Shown here: positions 11,351-23,369 of the stretch, one piece after another | Numbering within the stretch: the first letter of the stretch is position 1 | Layout: each line of letters opens with the position of its first letter | Assembly (NCBI GenBank): GCA_034440615.1 | Contig: JAOTOM010005110.1 | Location: 536,001 to 600,000 of the forward strand | Source: Ashinkailepas kermadecensis | Taxonomy: Eukaryota; Arthropoda; Thecostraca; Neolepadidae | DNA length: 64,000 nt | Reading direction: 5' to 3' | Program-made: the position numbers and the translations under genes | The notes under the pieces: generated by a model | What the model was told of the DNA's origin: nothing | The model's input: only the letters and a program-made list of their open reading frames with translations | Database searches by the model: none

Positions 11351-12439
11351 GCATGACCCAGCGGTGGCTCTAAGAGTCGAATCATAACCTAAATAGTCTT
11401 ACCCAAGTGGTTCTGGCCAAACCTCGGAGGGTTTTGCCACACCTTAAGGGCGTCCTCACCAAGAGAACATCTTGCTGTTATAATTTCCATGAGCCCGAGC
11501 ATGGCCTTTGAGATTATGCACACTACATAGGATCTCAGATCCCACAAAGCTAATGGAACTCTGACGCATGCTCGTAGCATGAAACCTCTGAAATTCACTA
11601 CACCAAGGTACACAAGGAAGAAGTTGGGGGAAAGGTTTCAAGTCGACTCTTGTTATGCGTGTCCATATTGTAGGGTTGCAATTGAAATGCAAACCGGAAG
11701 TTGCGGCTCTGCGTTCTGTATTCCCTGCAACGCATTCACCATCAGGGAGTGCTCCGATTGTTTGTTCCAGCTTCCGAGGTATTAATGAGTGAGCAGGTCA
11801 TTGCACTTGAACAAAGGGTGTTCATTTCCAGCCGGTGTTTTCCAAGTGCCGCAATCTTTAATAATTGAGCAATCGCAAAAAAAAACATCCGTCTCACACG
11901 CTTACATCCTTGTCATAGGCTGATACAGGATGGAAAAATAACGCAGACCAATTTGACCAGCTTCGGCAGGATTTAGATTCTGAGCGTGATAGTTCAGACA
12001 GGGCTCAACACTTTGCAAGATTACACAGGATCTATGTGAGAGAGCCACCGCAAGTCAGCCTACCTATTAAGTGTTATCAACCACACGAAGACGTGCAGTG
12101 TGAGTTTGAATTGCATTTCGATTTCAGCCGCCTCTACTGATTTATTGCACACCGGCGTGTCGATAACGGTTATATTTGCATGATCTGCCGCACCCAAGAG
12201 CAGCAATTCGGGCTGCGCGGGTGCCGTGTAGACGTCGTTGAACTGGTGAGTACTCAGGCCTTGACTTCCACAGAACTGCTGGCCACCATCTCTGTACGCG
12301 ACGCGGACACACGGTGGTCCTGTGTCACACGGGAGCGCGTGCTGGTGGACCGCCCCCCCCCCCTCACACACACACGTCCTGCTGGTCGTCAGAGCGGCGG
12401 GCCGGGAGACAAATAGCCGCGCCCGAGCCGGCTGAGCGG
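11351..12439. other. Unique sequence, no gene recognised
   Basis: Non-repetitive AT-rich DNA, GC-rich to the right. A 68-codon frame at 11579-11785 (plus) has six cysteines but no recognisable zinc-finger spacing, and I do not call it a gene. Confidence 0.4.
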
Positions 12440-12758
12440 GGCTCGGTTCACGGCTCAGCTGCGCCACGGTCCGCCCCAGCTGCGCCACGGTCCGCCTCAG
12501 CTGCGCCACGGTCCGCCTCAGCTGCGCCACGGTCCGCCTCAGTTGCGCCACGGTCCGCCTCAGCTGCGCCACGGTCCGCCCCAGCTGCGCCACGGTCCGC
12601 CTCAGCTGCGCCACGGTCCGCCTCAGCTGCGCCACGGTCCGCCTCAGTTGCGCCACGGTCCGCCTCAGTTGCGCCACGGTCCGCCTCAGCTGCGCCACGG
12701 TCCGCCCCAGCTGCGCCACGGTCCGCCCCAGCTGCGCCACGGTCCGCCCCAGCTGGCG
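12440..12758 (+). repeat. 21-bp minisatellite, about 14 copies
   Basis: Nearly perfect tandem copies of CAGCTGCGCCACGGTCCGCC plus one base. Variation is almost limited to CCCCAG versus CCTCAG and CAGCTG versus CAGTTG. The period is a multiple of three, so both strands stay open (for example a seven-residue VAQLRRT repeat on the minus strand). Symmetric openness on both strands argues that this is array arithmetic and not coding selection. Confidence 0.9.
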
Positions 12759-13147
12759 GGTGCCACCGTCGCCGGCCCGACGCCGGCCCGACGCCGGCTG
12801 CCTGCGCCGGCCTCCGTCCGGGCCCTCATTTCACGGCCCGGCCACAGGGCGCGTTACGACCGCGACGGCGGCACGTTCGCGCGGCTTCGGTTACGTCCCA
12901 CGGCGATGACATCACGCCCTCCCCCCTCCCTTCCCCGGGTGGGATGGCATTGTGATCCGGCCGGTGGGGATCGCTACTGCTCCCCTGCCGGCACCTCTCC
13001 GCGCGGGCGGCAGTGCCCCCACCTCCCATCCCCTACTCCAGCGGAACTGGACCGGCCCGGCGAGACGAGACACAATGGACGCCGCCGGTTGTCGGACATT
13101 TCACGGCCAGCGATATGACGCACGACGCTGAATGCTGATGCGGCGAT
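12759..13147. other. GC/CpG-rich spacer
   Basis: GC-rich DNA between two minisatellites; nothing recognisable. Confidence 0.35.
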
Positions 13148-13570
13148 ACGGCGCTGGTCGGACCCACACGCCAGTGCAGCGTGGAGTGCCGGCGCTGGCC
13201 GGACCCACACGCCAGTGCGGCGTGGAGTGCCGGCGCTGGCCGGACCCACACGCCAGTGCGGCGTGGAGTGTCGGCGCTGGCCGGACCCACACGCCAGTGC
13301 AGCGTGGAGTGTCGGCGCTGGCCGGACCCACACGCCAGTGCGGCGTGGAGTGCCGGCGCTGGCCGGACCCACACGCCAGTGCGGCGTGGAGTGCCGGCGC
13401 TGGCCGGACCCACACGCCAGTGCAGCGTGGAGTGCCGGCGCTGGCCGGACCCACACGCCAGTGCAGCGTGGAGTGTCGGCGCTGGCCGGACCCACACGCC
13501 AGTGCGGCGTGGAGTGCCGGCGCTGGCCGGACCCACACGCCAGTGCAGCGTGGATTGCCGGCGCTGGAAG
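13148..13570 (+). repeat. 41-bp minisatellite, about 10 copies
   Basis: Unit GGCGCTGGCCGGACCCACAC, GCCAGTGCRGCGTGGAGTGYC; GCGCTGG recurs at 13151, 13192 and 13233 and onwards every 41 bp. Two diagnostic sites (GCAGCG/GCGGCG and GTGCC/GTGTC) vary between copies. As 41 is not divisible by three, every frame reads a 41-residue super-repeat, and three plus-strand and several minus-strand frames remain open. Confidence 0.9.
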
Positions 13571-14424
13571 GGCGGACAATACCGGTGTTGACGTCGCGTG
13601 GACGGTAGCCGGCGCGGCGCGACGCGCTGGCGAGATGATGCGGCGCGCAGTTCCGGCGCGGGTCGATAGTTCCACCGGTGTAAGCCGATCACCACGTCCG
13701 CTGGAAGCGGTGCAGAGGTTGCGGGCAGCTGCGCCGGTCAGGGCACCCCCGAGCGCGGGTCGGTGACGGCGTCTGGCCGCCCTGTCCAGTGCAGATCGGC
13801 TTGGCTCTGTAGCGGTGAATTCTATGACGTAGGGGATTCCTAACTTTCGGCAAGGTGAAAGTCATCTTAAAATCCCATCAGTCATCTTAGGAGCATATAG
13901 CAACTATACGAATGATTGGGAGTCGCTGGAATCGAATGGACGTCAACACCCAGTGCTGTCGAGGCATATTATGCAACTCTGTGGGATTTGTTTCAACGAT
14001 AAGTGACAGGGCATAGTGAACAACTACAAATTGGTGAGATATCCTTTCGTGACTCAATAAATGACGGTTATAGCAGCCAGCCTCGTGTCAGCTTTGACCT
14101 TGGCTAGTTTTGACCAGCTGCTGTCCTCATCAACATCGCAGGCAATAGTGGTCAATCATCAATCCCGCATGCATCGCATGCGCCTGGAATGTCTCATGTC
14201 GAACGACCAACTGCACACAATTAGGACTGATTCACTCTGATTGGCTGTGAATGTGCACAGAAGCTAATCCAACGCCCTTAAAGCCGTGGGATTTGGCCTC
14301 CAGATCAGCGCCTCGGCATTGACAAAGCGGAAGAGCTGCATGCGACAGAAATGTCACGTTGCGTCACGTTACGTCACACATGCTGTGGATCAAAACGCAT
14401 GACGCTACCGGTTCTACAAGTACC
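13571..14424. other. Unique sequence, no gene recognised
   Basis: GC-rich on the left (13571-13800), then AT-rich non-repetitive DNA with no recognisable feature. Confidence 0.4.
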
Positions 14425-14930
14425 CCACTGACCCAGGTGAGTGTCAGACTCAGAGGGGTACCCCACCTAGTCCATCTCAGAATCAGAGGTACACTCACGA
14501 AGCAAAGCCATGGTGTCAGACTCAGGGGCACCCCAAACGGTTTAGGTCGGTGTCAGACTCAGGGGTTACCACCAGCAGCTAAGGTCAGTGCCAGACCCAG
14601 GGGGCACCCTAACCGGTCTAGGTTAGTGTCAGATTTAGATGGATACACCCACCGGTTCAGGTCAGTGTCGGACTTAGATGGGTACCTCCACCGGTCCAGG
14701 TCAGTATCAGACTCAGATGGGTACCCCACTGGTTCAGGTCAGTGTGAAACTCAGACTGGATCCACATCAGTTCAGGTCAATGCCAGACTCAGAGGTACAC
14801 TCATCGGTCCAGGTCAGCGTGAAAATCAGAAGGGACCCGAACCGGTCCAGGTTAATGTCAGATTCAGAGATACATTCACCTGTTCAGGTCAACGTCAGAC
14901 TGAGAAGTCCGCTCTGTAGTTCAGGTCAGA
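14425..14930 (+). repeat. Diverged minisatellite, ~39-bp unit, about 13 copies
   Basis: The unit contains GGTCAGTGTCAGACTCAGAT followed by GGGTACCCCACCGGTTCA. Spacing of the CAGGTCAG core is 38-40 bp around 14658-14735. Copies differ at many sites, so the array is old. Confidence 0.8.
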
Positions 14931-16579
14931 CCACCTCGACCGAGACTGTTGAACCTCCCGGTCTGCTACAACAGCCTTCAGAAGGTCGTATGTCTAGCCT
15001 GCCACTCGAGGGCGTGTATTCTGCTGTTGGTCTTTTTCGGTGGCCATAGGCAGCAGCGCATGCCAGCATAAGGCTACGGCTTACACGTTCAGAAGTTCGT
15101 GCAATACACAAAAAGTTTTACTTGGTGCTGCAGCTTCAAATAGCTTGCTATTGTGATGGAGGAAGGCCCTTCTAGTAAAAAAGACGGGAAACTGAGATCT
15201 AAAATACAGCGCCCTTACATTTTTCCCGTTGCCATTATAATGGTGATTCGCGTTACCGCGTCAAAAATTAATTGAGGTCCAACCTGAGGTTTACATTAAG
15301 ACCTGATTGGAGCAATCAGACGTTGCCATGCTGAGAAAGCCTACTAGGAGACCATAGTCCGTTCGAAGCCAAAGAAGACGACGCACTGAATGCCGGCAGA
15401 TGCACCATTGGTGCAACGGTGTAGACCTCGAAGCAAGCTTCGGAATGGCAAGCGGCGGTGCGCCATGATTTTCGGAACAGAAGGATCGACAGCTACCTCC
15501 GCTTCCTTGTGGCATGGTGTGGCGTGGTATGCCACCACATAAACAGTGGTGTGGCGTGATATGCCATTGCATACAAAGGTATTAGCCATGAAGATATAGA
15601 GATACAGATAGAGGAACAGGCTAAAGATAGGACTCGACTCTATTTAGCGTACGCACATTTGGCCGCCGTATTGAAGTCAACTCCCTGAAAAGGGGCCGCC
15701 ATTGTATGTGCACATCACTGGTGCCATTCCCGATGTTGATGTAGTCCATCACCGCCTTATTTTGGTGTGGCGGCTGCCACACTTGCTGTATGAAAGTCCA
15801 CGTCCATGCATTGGTGGAGTGTTGTGAATAATTACCGCGCGTGTACTAGCCATTGCTGTCATATTGATTTTATTGATGTCGTGCGTGATGAAGGTTTTCC
15901 TCCATGCGCTCCATTTCCAATTTTACGATTTGATCAGTTACGAAGTGTCTCCTCAGATGTGTCCGATTTGAAGGCGGAGCCGTCGTGTAGTGCGGAGTGT
16001 GTGATCGGTAAGCGCTCTTGACGTCAAGCGTCAGTGCCGCCTGCCGATCGGACGGCGACAGCGCCATGTGTGGCTCTTGTTTGACGTGTGTCGCATTTGT
16101 CAGTTGACTGCCACATTCCGCTGCGACCGCATGCAGTGTTGCCATGCAACCACCCCTGTTGCCTCCACGGGCGGAATTGTTCAATTATCAACAGCGTGAG
16201 CGTAGCTCTGTTGGTGCACTGGACGGAGGCACCGCTATGGGAGGGTATCGTCGCTTGTCATGCAACCGATGTCGAGCCTACAAGAACGGTACACCTGGAA
16301 TGAAGAAAAATCGTCGACAAAATGAGTTCTGTCAAGGAGCTGGCTACCGATAATTGGTCACCTGGCACGCGATTTGGCGACAAAAGTCGCGGTCGTGGGC
16401 CTTGACCAGCAGTGCCGGCGGACGTGGTTGTGGCCCACCTGTTCAGAGCAAAGCACACATTCAGTGTGGCACTGCGGAATTGTCTACCAAATGACGACTC
16501 GAACAAATACAGGTCCAGTTGGTAGGAAAGCGAAGCAGTGCAGTCGACGTGCTCGCGTGGCCGGGGCAGGGAGGAGACG
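14931..16579. other. Unique sequence, no gene recognised
   Basis: Non-repetitive DNA. A local duplication of GTGGTGTGGCGTG-RTATGCCA lies around 15511-15570. No recognisable coding domain or RNA gene. Confidence 0.4.
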
Positions 16580-18290
16580 TGACGAGGAGCGAGGAGAGGC
16601 GGGCGATGACAGAGAGCGAGGAGAGGTGGGAAGGAGTGGTGACAGAGAACGAGGAGAGGGGGAGGAGCGGTGGCGGAGAGCGAGGGGAGGTGGGAAGGAG
16701 CGGTGACAGAGAACGAGGAAAGGTGGGAAGGAGCGGTGACGGAGAGCGAGGCGAGGTGGGAAGGAGCGGTGACGGAGAGCGAGGAAAGGTGGGAAGGAGC
16801 GGTGACGGAGAGCGAGGAAAGGTGGGAAGGAGCGGAGACAGAGAGCGAGGAGAGGTGGGAAGGAGCGGTGACGGAGAGCGAGGAGAGGTGGGAAGGAGCG
16901 GTGACGGAGAGCGAGGAAAGGTTGGAAGGAGCGGTGACGGAGAGCGAGGAAAGGTGGGAAGGAGCGGTGACGGAGAGCGAGGAAAGGTGGGAAGGAGCGG
17001 TGACGGAGAGCGAGGAAAGGTGGGAAGGAGCGGTGACGGAGAGCGAGGAAAGGTGGGAAGGAGCGGTGACGGAGAGCGAGGAAAGGTGGGAAGGAGCGGT
17101 GACGGAGAGCGAGGAAAGGTGGGAAGGAGCGGTGACGGAGAGCGAGGAAAGGTGGGAAGGAGCGGTGACGGAGAGCGAGGAAAGGTGGGAAGGAGCGGTG
17201 ACGGAGAGCGAGGAGAGGTGGGAAGGAGCGGTGACGGAGAGCGAGGAGAGGTGGGAAGGAGCGGTGACGAAGAGCGAGGAAAGGTGGGAAGGAGCGGTGA
17301 CGGAGAGCGAGGAAAGGTGGGAAGGAGCGGTGACGGAGAGCGAGGAAAGGTGGGAAGGAGCGGTGACGGAGAGCGAGGAAAGGTGGGAAGGAGCGGTGAC
17401 GGAGAGCGAGGAAAGGTGGGAAGGAGCGGTGACGGAGAGCGAGGAAAGGTGGGAAAGAGCGGTGACGGAGAGCGAGGGAAGGTGGGAAGGAGCGGAGACA
17501 GAGAGCGAGGAGAGGTGGGAAGGAGCGGTGACGGAGAGCGAGGAGAGGTGGGAAGGAGCGGTGACGGAGAGCGAGGAGAGGTGGGAAGGAGCGGAGACAG
17601 AGAGCGAGGAGAGGTGGGAAGGAGCGGTGACGGAGAGCGAGGAAAGGTGGGAAGGAGCGGTGACGGAGAGCGAGGAAAGGTGGGAAGGAGCGGTGACGGA
17701 GAGCGAGGAAAGGTGGGAAGGAGCGGTGACGGAGAGCGAGGAAAGGTGGGAAGGAGCGGTGACGGAGAGCGAGGAAAGGTGGGAAGGAGCGGTGACGGAG
17801 AGCGAGGAATGGGAAGGTGGGAAGGAGCGGTGACGGAGGCGAGGAAAGGTGGGAAGGAGCGGTGACGGAGAGCGAGGAAAGGTGGGAAGGAGCGGTGACG
17901 GAGAGCGAGGAAAGGTGGGAAGGAGCGGTGACGGAGAGCGAGGAGAGGTGGGAAGGAGCGGTGACGGAGAGCGAGGAGAGGTGGGAAGGAGCGGTGACGG
18001 AGAGCGAGGAAAGGTGGGAAGGAGCGGTGACGGAGAGCGAGGAAAGGTGGGAAGGAGCGGTGACAGAGAACGAGGAAAGGTGGGAAGGAGCGGTGACGGA
18101 GAGCGAGGCGAGGTGGGAAGGAGCGGTGACGGAGAGCGAGGAAAGGTGGGAAGGAGCGGTGACGGAGAGCGAGGAAAGGTGGGAAGGAGCGGAGACAGAG
18201 AGCGAGGAGAGGTGGGAAGGAGCGGTGACGGAGAGCGAGGAGAGGTGGGAAGGAGCGGTGACGAAGAGCGAGGAGAGGTACGGCGGAGCG
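16580..18290 (+). repeat. 33-bp minisatellite, about 52 copies
   Basis: The unit is GGTGACGGAGAGCGAGGAAA plus GGTGGGAAGGAGC. Because 33 is a multiple of three and the unit contains no stop in most frames, it generates very long frames on both strands, including a 721-codon minus-strand frame at 16258-18423 and plus frames reading an 11-residue ERWEGAVTESE or GERGKVGRSGD repeat. Variant units make higher-order structure: a ~200-bp block starting at 16705 is repeated from 18062 with the same order of variants. One irregular unit near 17806-17840 shifts the phase. I see no promoter, splice site or non-repeat domain supporting a protein. Confidence 0.93.
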
Positions 18291-18423
18291 GTGGCGGAGT
18301 CGATCCCTGTCGTGGCTCAGGAATGCCACGCGACTTCCGCCGGGAATGCCCCAATATCACGGCTCGCCGGTACGGCTCGACACCGTGACTGTCGTTGGCA
18401 CGTGACGACTGCGGCGAGCGCAC

Positions 18424-18562
18424 GCGTCATACCCGTCACATTCGTCACATCTGGCATGCCCGTCACGTCCATCACACCCGCCACAGCCGTCACACCCATG
18501 TCATTTGTCACATCCGTCACAATCATCACACAGATCACATCCGTCACCCCTGTCACACTGTT
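18424..18562 (+). repeat. 9-bp CGTCACAYC tandem repeat
   Basis: About 15 imperfect copies of a 9-bp unit of CCCGTCACA type. The array runs directly into reverse-transcriptase coding sequence at 18563, so it either expanded inside a LINE or marks its truncation point. Confidence 0.85.
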
Positions 18563-19860
18563 CCTGTGTTTCGTAAGCTCATAGAACGGACTGTGGAACA
18601 CCAGTTGTATTCCTATATGTCTGATAATCACTTATTTTGATCCTCCCGTCATGGATTTGATTTTGGTCACTCTGCTGAAGCTGCCCTCACCGCTATGTCT
18701 GACCACATTATCCTGCCATGGACCAGCATGAGCTCACTCTTCACCATCTTCTCGACCTCTCAAAATGTTTTGATGTTATTGATCACACCAAACTCGTATT
18801 CAAGCTTCCGACCATTGGTCGGACCTGGTTCGCCTCCTACCTCTCTGGTCACATCCAATCTGCTTGTGTAGTTGACGGGCAGGGGCGCCGTCACCTCTCC
18901 AGGCACCTGCCCAATCCAATGGGCGTTTTCCAGGGGTCCTCTCTCGGCCCCCTCCTGTTCAAATTTGCATAACGGCATCTCTTTATTTGGGGATAAGGCG
19001 CATGTGGTACAATGCGCTAATGACAAACACATGCTTGTGTCTGGCAAAATATATTTACTCCCTCATATAATAGCCTAATTAGAGCTTCCTCTTGTTGGTC
19101 TCGATCAGTGGTTTCATAAGCATGGCCTTAAAGTAAATACCACAAATCCGAATTGCCTTTGTCTCTCGTTCACATTGTCGCGGTATGACGTCATCACTAT
19201 CAACTACAGAGAGGACCTTGTCATGAGTGCCAGTGAGGAACCGTGACGTGCTTTTCGACGAGCATCTCATGCGGGACTCCCATATCTCTGCCCTCGTCAA
19301 AACGTGTGACGGTATCTGCATTGGTCTGTCCCATGTGCGTCACTGCATTCCCTCGAACCTACTTTCCATTATTGTCAACTACCTGGTCATGTCGCATGTC
19401 CGTTGTTGCTTGGCTATCTTTGGTAATTGCTCAAAGACAAACATGAATCGTCTTCAATGCAAAATCTTGCTTTACGTGTTGTTTCAGGCAGACGTAAATT
19501 CGATCCATAACGGACGTGCCGGATGAACTAGGCTGGCCCGCTGTCCGTCAACTGTGCGAACGGCACTCCCTCAACTTCCCACACGACATTAAACCCACCG
19601 GTGAACCACAGGCTCTTGCTACTCACCTCCAGGCAAACCTTGAACTCGGCTCCCGTACACCTGCCGGGGCACTGGTCTGGCGCTCCCATGTGTGGGACCG
19701 AATAGACCAACCTCGAACTCGGCTCCCGTAACACCTGCCGGGACACTGATCTAGCGCTCCGAGGTGTGAGAGCGGAGGTTGGTAAGCGTCGCCTTTATTA
19801 CGCGAAGGCACACGCTACAACGCCCTCTATCCGGAGGTCAGTTGAGTATGAGCTGTTTAC
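18563..19860 (+). pseudogene. Degenerate jockey-like LINE reverse transcriptase
   Basis: Starting with PVFRKLIERTVEHQLYSYM at 18563, interrupted frames give conserved RT blocks: LLDLSKCFDVIDHTKL (from ~18745), TWFASYLSGH, NPMGVFQGSSLGPLLF (to ~18965) and the catalytic region at about 19000-19035. Later blocks are VLFDEHLMRDSHISALVK and GLSHVRHCIPSNLLSIIV (19245-19390) and C-terminal LGWPAVRQLCERHSLN (from ~19523). The YADD box reads CANDK (19010-19027), so one catalytic aspartate is lost. Frames change at least four times and a ~73-bp segment containing GAACTCGGCTCCCGTA is duplicated at 19642 and 19715. It differs from the CR1-like family at 5 and 25 kb and represents a second non-LTR lineage. 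Clade assignment is from motif memory. Confidence 0.85.
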
Positions 19861-20068
19861 AGCGTGAGGTATGTGATTATAGGCACCTGATTCGTTCTCA
19901 TTGCGTGTCTTTATGTTGCGCCATTCCGTTTTAGCTAATGCGCTTGTGAATGAGTGCGTAACACATTCGATCTTTCTAGCTGACACACTGCCCAGAATAG
20001 CCCCATTTTATCTTGGGATGGCGATCTCATCGTGCAATGCAGCACAATACAATGCATCCGTGACGCAG
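19861..20068. other. Unique spacer
   Basis: No feature recognised. Confidence 0.35.
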
Positions 20069-20343
20069 GCAGGATGTCGGGCATCACACCCATCACATCC
20101 GTCACACCTGTCACACCAGCAGGATGTCTGACGTCCCGACGATCACACCTGTCAGGTGTGTCACGTGTGGACAGGTGTGGCAGGTGTGACATCCGTCACA
20201 CCTGCCACACCTGTCACACAAGCAGGGTGTCGGGCATCACACCCATCACACCCGTCACATCCATCACACCGGCAGGATGTCGGGCATCGCACCCGTCACA
20301 CCCGTCACACCCGTCACACCTGTCACACCGGCAGGGTGTCGAA
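20069..20343 (+). repeat. CGTCACACC 9-bp repeats in a ~50-bp higher-order module
   Basis: Blocks of 9-bp CRTCACACC units are separated by GCAGGATGTCGGGCATC, which recurs near 20069, 20118 (partial), 20220, 20271 and 20330 (partial). The same basic 9-mer makes the arrays at 18.4 and 36.2 kb. Confidence 0.85.
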
Positions 20344-20404
20344 CCCGGCACGTTAGGAGACCACATCCGGCATATTGTGGTCGGCAGTCGTCACATAATG
20401 GTTC

Positions 20405-20560
20405 ACGTTTGAGTCTGAGTAGGGCTGGATCTGAGGTGGGCAGGGTCTGAGATGGGCTGAATCTGAGCTAGCTTGAGTCTAATTTGGGTTTGGTCTGAGA
20501 CAGGCTGAGTTTGGTCTAGGCTGAGTTTGACTGGATCTGTGTTGGGTTGATTCTAACGCG
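20405..20560 (+). repeat. Diverged ~20-bp repeat (GGGCTGRGTCTGAG type)
   Basis: Seven or eight weakly conserved copies of a TGGGCTGRATCTGAG-like unit; an old array. Confidence 0.55.
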
Positions 20561-21489
20561 GTTTTCACGGGCAGACCAACTAAAATCGAATTGGGATCGG
20601 ATCGGATATGCGTGGTGCAATGGGTTTGTTCAAAGCGTTTGCAAAGGACAAGTCTCGGAATTCTGTTCAAGTAAATGCGGGCGAAATTTGAATGCGTCAA
20701 TGGATTTAGGAGAATGCTGCGCAACCTCTGCACGTGATTATTTATCACCACACAAGGCATTCTGTATGAGTTATTTTCACAACAGTTCTACTTACGTGAG
20801 CATTTCGATGCCTCTTGCTGTCGATCGCTCTAGATGGATGAAAGTCTCGTATGGCCTTCAGCGTGACGGTCACCTCTTCATTCGTCAAATACTTCTTCGT
20901 TCCAATTTTCTCCATTGGAATAGCTAAATGAAACGTATTGGAAAAAGCAAAGCTGGATCGTACTCAACTTCTTCCCTTGCAAACTCGCGCCGATTCTACT
21001 AATGGCGCTTAGAACTTAATATCTAATCTCGTTTGTTCAAAGCCACAATTTCATGTTCTTGATGCGACGGGCCGGTCTAATATATCATCTAGCTATATTA
21101 GACCGATCCGTCTAATATAGCAGATAGCAGATTTTAACATAGGTACGGTAATTTCACATTCGCAGCAGCCTTAGGGAGAGGCGCTTGAGCATGAGCATGC
21201 CTTCCGTCTCGCCCAAGATTGTCCAGCACTTCCCGTCCCGCAGTCAGGCTCGGGTGGTGACGGTTTTTCGCCGCGCCGCAGTCATGTGTCACGTTTCCAT
21301 TAGACGGCGGCACGGTCGGCATCGGGAGAGATCTTCCCAGCCGGTTCGTCGCGGGTCGTGTGCGGCCACAACACGCCCGCCCAGCCTGATAGGGCGATTC
21401 GCTTCGCCCATGTGGCACTCACAGATTTTCACTTCATTTTCATGTAATTTTCATTTTCACAGATTTCCACAGATGCGGTGCTCCTAATC
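20561..21489. other. Unique sequence with an 11-bp perfect hairpin
   Basis: At 21074-21104 GGTCTAATATA is followed after 9 nt by its exact complement TATATTAGACC, and part of the arm is repeated once more at 21109-21119 (CGTCTAATATA). Otherwise nothing is recognised. Confidence 0.5.
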
Positions 21490-22065
21490 GCGCGTAATCC
21501 TGCCGGTAATTTGCGCGCTGCCGCTGTGTGGGCGTCTGGGTGGCGTATCAGGTGGCCGGCGCTAGGCGGGAGGTCAGCGCCGAGACCCGGGTCACGCGCC
21601 GGAGGTCACGCCAGGACCGCTGTCCGGGTCGTGACGCCAGCTGCGATTCTGCGGTCGGCCGTGTCACAGGTGAGGTCGAGACTCGCACCGTGCTGACGTG
21701 GCGGGCGCGACAGTCGCGGCGGCCGACGGCCGACTCGGCGTCACACGTGACGGACATCAGCTGACCCGCGCACGCGACCGCCGTGACGGTGCAGAGAGGC
21801 GCCTGTCCCGTCAGGCGGTGGGCCACGCCTGCACCGTCAGCCTGTGGTGACATCTGGTGCGGTGTTTCAGGGCCAGGCGGACAGCGGGGCGGGCTGTGGC
21901 GGCCGGAGGCGGCCGGTCTGGTCCTCCAGACACCACGGGCAATGGTGGACCAACAGGGATGGTGGCGTGGCGCCCAGACCCTGACAGTCAGCCCCTGAGG
22001 GCCTGCCGCAGGACGACGGCGAGAGACGGCGACGGCCAGGTGGCGACTGGAAACCAGGCTCGTCT
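21490..22065. other. GC/CpG-rich segment
   Basis: CpG-dense, non-repetitive DNA with overlapping frames on both strands and no recognisable domain. It could be an unmethylated CpG island, but no gene is visible beside it. Confidence 0.35.
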
Positions 22066-23369
22066 GATCTGAGTCCACTACACTCGAGTACATATCTCTG
22101 TGAAGAATTGCACGTACAGCTACGATAATCTCCCTTCATAAGACACTTCCGTGAATGGTGTTGAAAGTTCTTGCATCGATATGCGGAGTCAGAATCGAAC
22201 GCTTTCCACACCGAATGATACAATGTTGAATTATATGATAAGCATTGTTATTCGCATCGTTGCCGTTCCGGCAGTTCGTAGGCTGTTTGCTGCCAATGTG
22301 ATGGTGGGGAAGGTGGCTGTGAAATATCTAATTAGCCAGCGGATCATCCAGTGCTCTGCTTGGTAGACTAAGAAAGCGGACATACGCGTCAAACAAGTGT
22401 CAGTTTCAGAGCTGTAACGTAATTTGAGTCTGGTGGCGCGTGGTCCCGAGCTACCGCAGACGCTGATACACGCTGCGCGCGCTGTTATAGTGGTGTTTTG
22501 AAGTGTGCCGCCGCCACGCCCTGTCAAACAGTAGCTCCGGAGTATTCGCCGGAAGTCCCGGCGGCGCCCCCATCCCCTTCCCTCCTTGACCCAGGGAGGC
22601 TCCGCCCCGCCCAACACCGGCCGGCAGTGCCGGAAGCTGGCCAGGTGCGGCCGGAACTGGCGGCCCGGTGCTAATTGGCTTCAGGAGGGGATCGCGGGCT
22701 TTGTGGGGGTACATCGGCGGCATGGGACCAGGATCGGCCGTCACGCCTGATCGCGCCAGCAAAAACAGTTGTTTGATGGCGATTAGTGCGTCAGTTAGTG
22801 ATTCTTAACGAACGACTTATCGCTGGCTTTCGGTTCTTGTTGGCCGCTGATCTGTGCGTTCCACGCACGTAAAGCGTGTGGTTTTCTTGATGTTGAGCGC
22901 TCCCGGCGCACTTTGCCGAACAGTTATGTAGATCGATTGGTGTCACTGTAAACTGACCTTTTGTGTGACGCAATACCGCAGACCAATAGCAAGACAGGTA
23001 ATCCCCAGCTGGCGCAAGCCTAGTTATTGAATTTTACACACTTTATGAATGGTGACCTGCTGCACTTGTTGCCATTTGACTGTTCTATCACACCTTGGTC
23101 TAACTGCATTCCTCCATACACCTTGGTTTTTCTTGTTCGTGTCACATTCTGGAAATGGCCAAAGTTGGCTGTAGGATGTAAGCAAAGACCTGATACGCCT
23201 ACAGTTGTGTCAGTAAGCCCAATGATGGTCGAGGCGCCCCAAAGCACAATTAACTAACTAAGTAAACCCAATGCAGTGCTAAATAGTCGAATGACTAGAC
23301 GGTTTAGCAGTCAACCTGGCATTGCAATTGCGTCATAAATATCCGTACGTAGGAAGCTTCATAGCCATT
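22066..23369. other. Unique sequence; possible SINE tail near 23230-23262
   Basis: Mostly unique DNA, GC-rich at 22430-22760. At 23228-23262 GGTCGAGGCGCCCCAAAGCA is followed by an AACTAACTAAG tail, resembling the 3' end of the candidate SINE at 56090-56224. Confidence 0.4.

Noticed and set aside
11579..11785. Short frame with several cysteines, possible zinc finger
   Set aside because: Cysteine spacing does not fit a known zinc-binding class and there is no other coding evidence.
16258..18423. 721-codon minus-strand open frame rich in S, P and L
   Set aside because: It exists because a 33-bp repeat without stops is read in a fixed phase. Frames of several hundred codons are open on the opposite strand over the same bases, and no non-repetitive domain or start context supports a protein.
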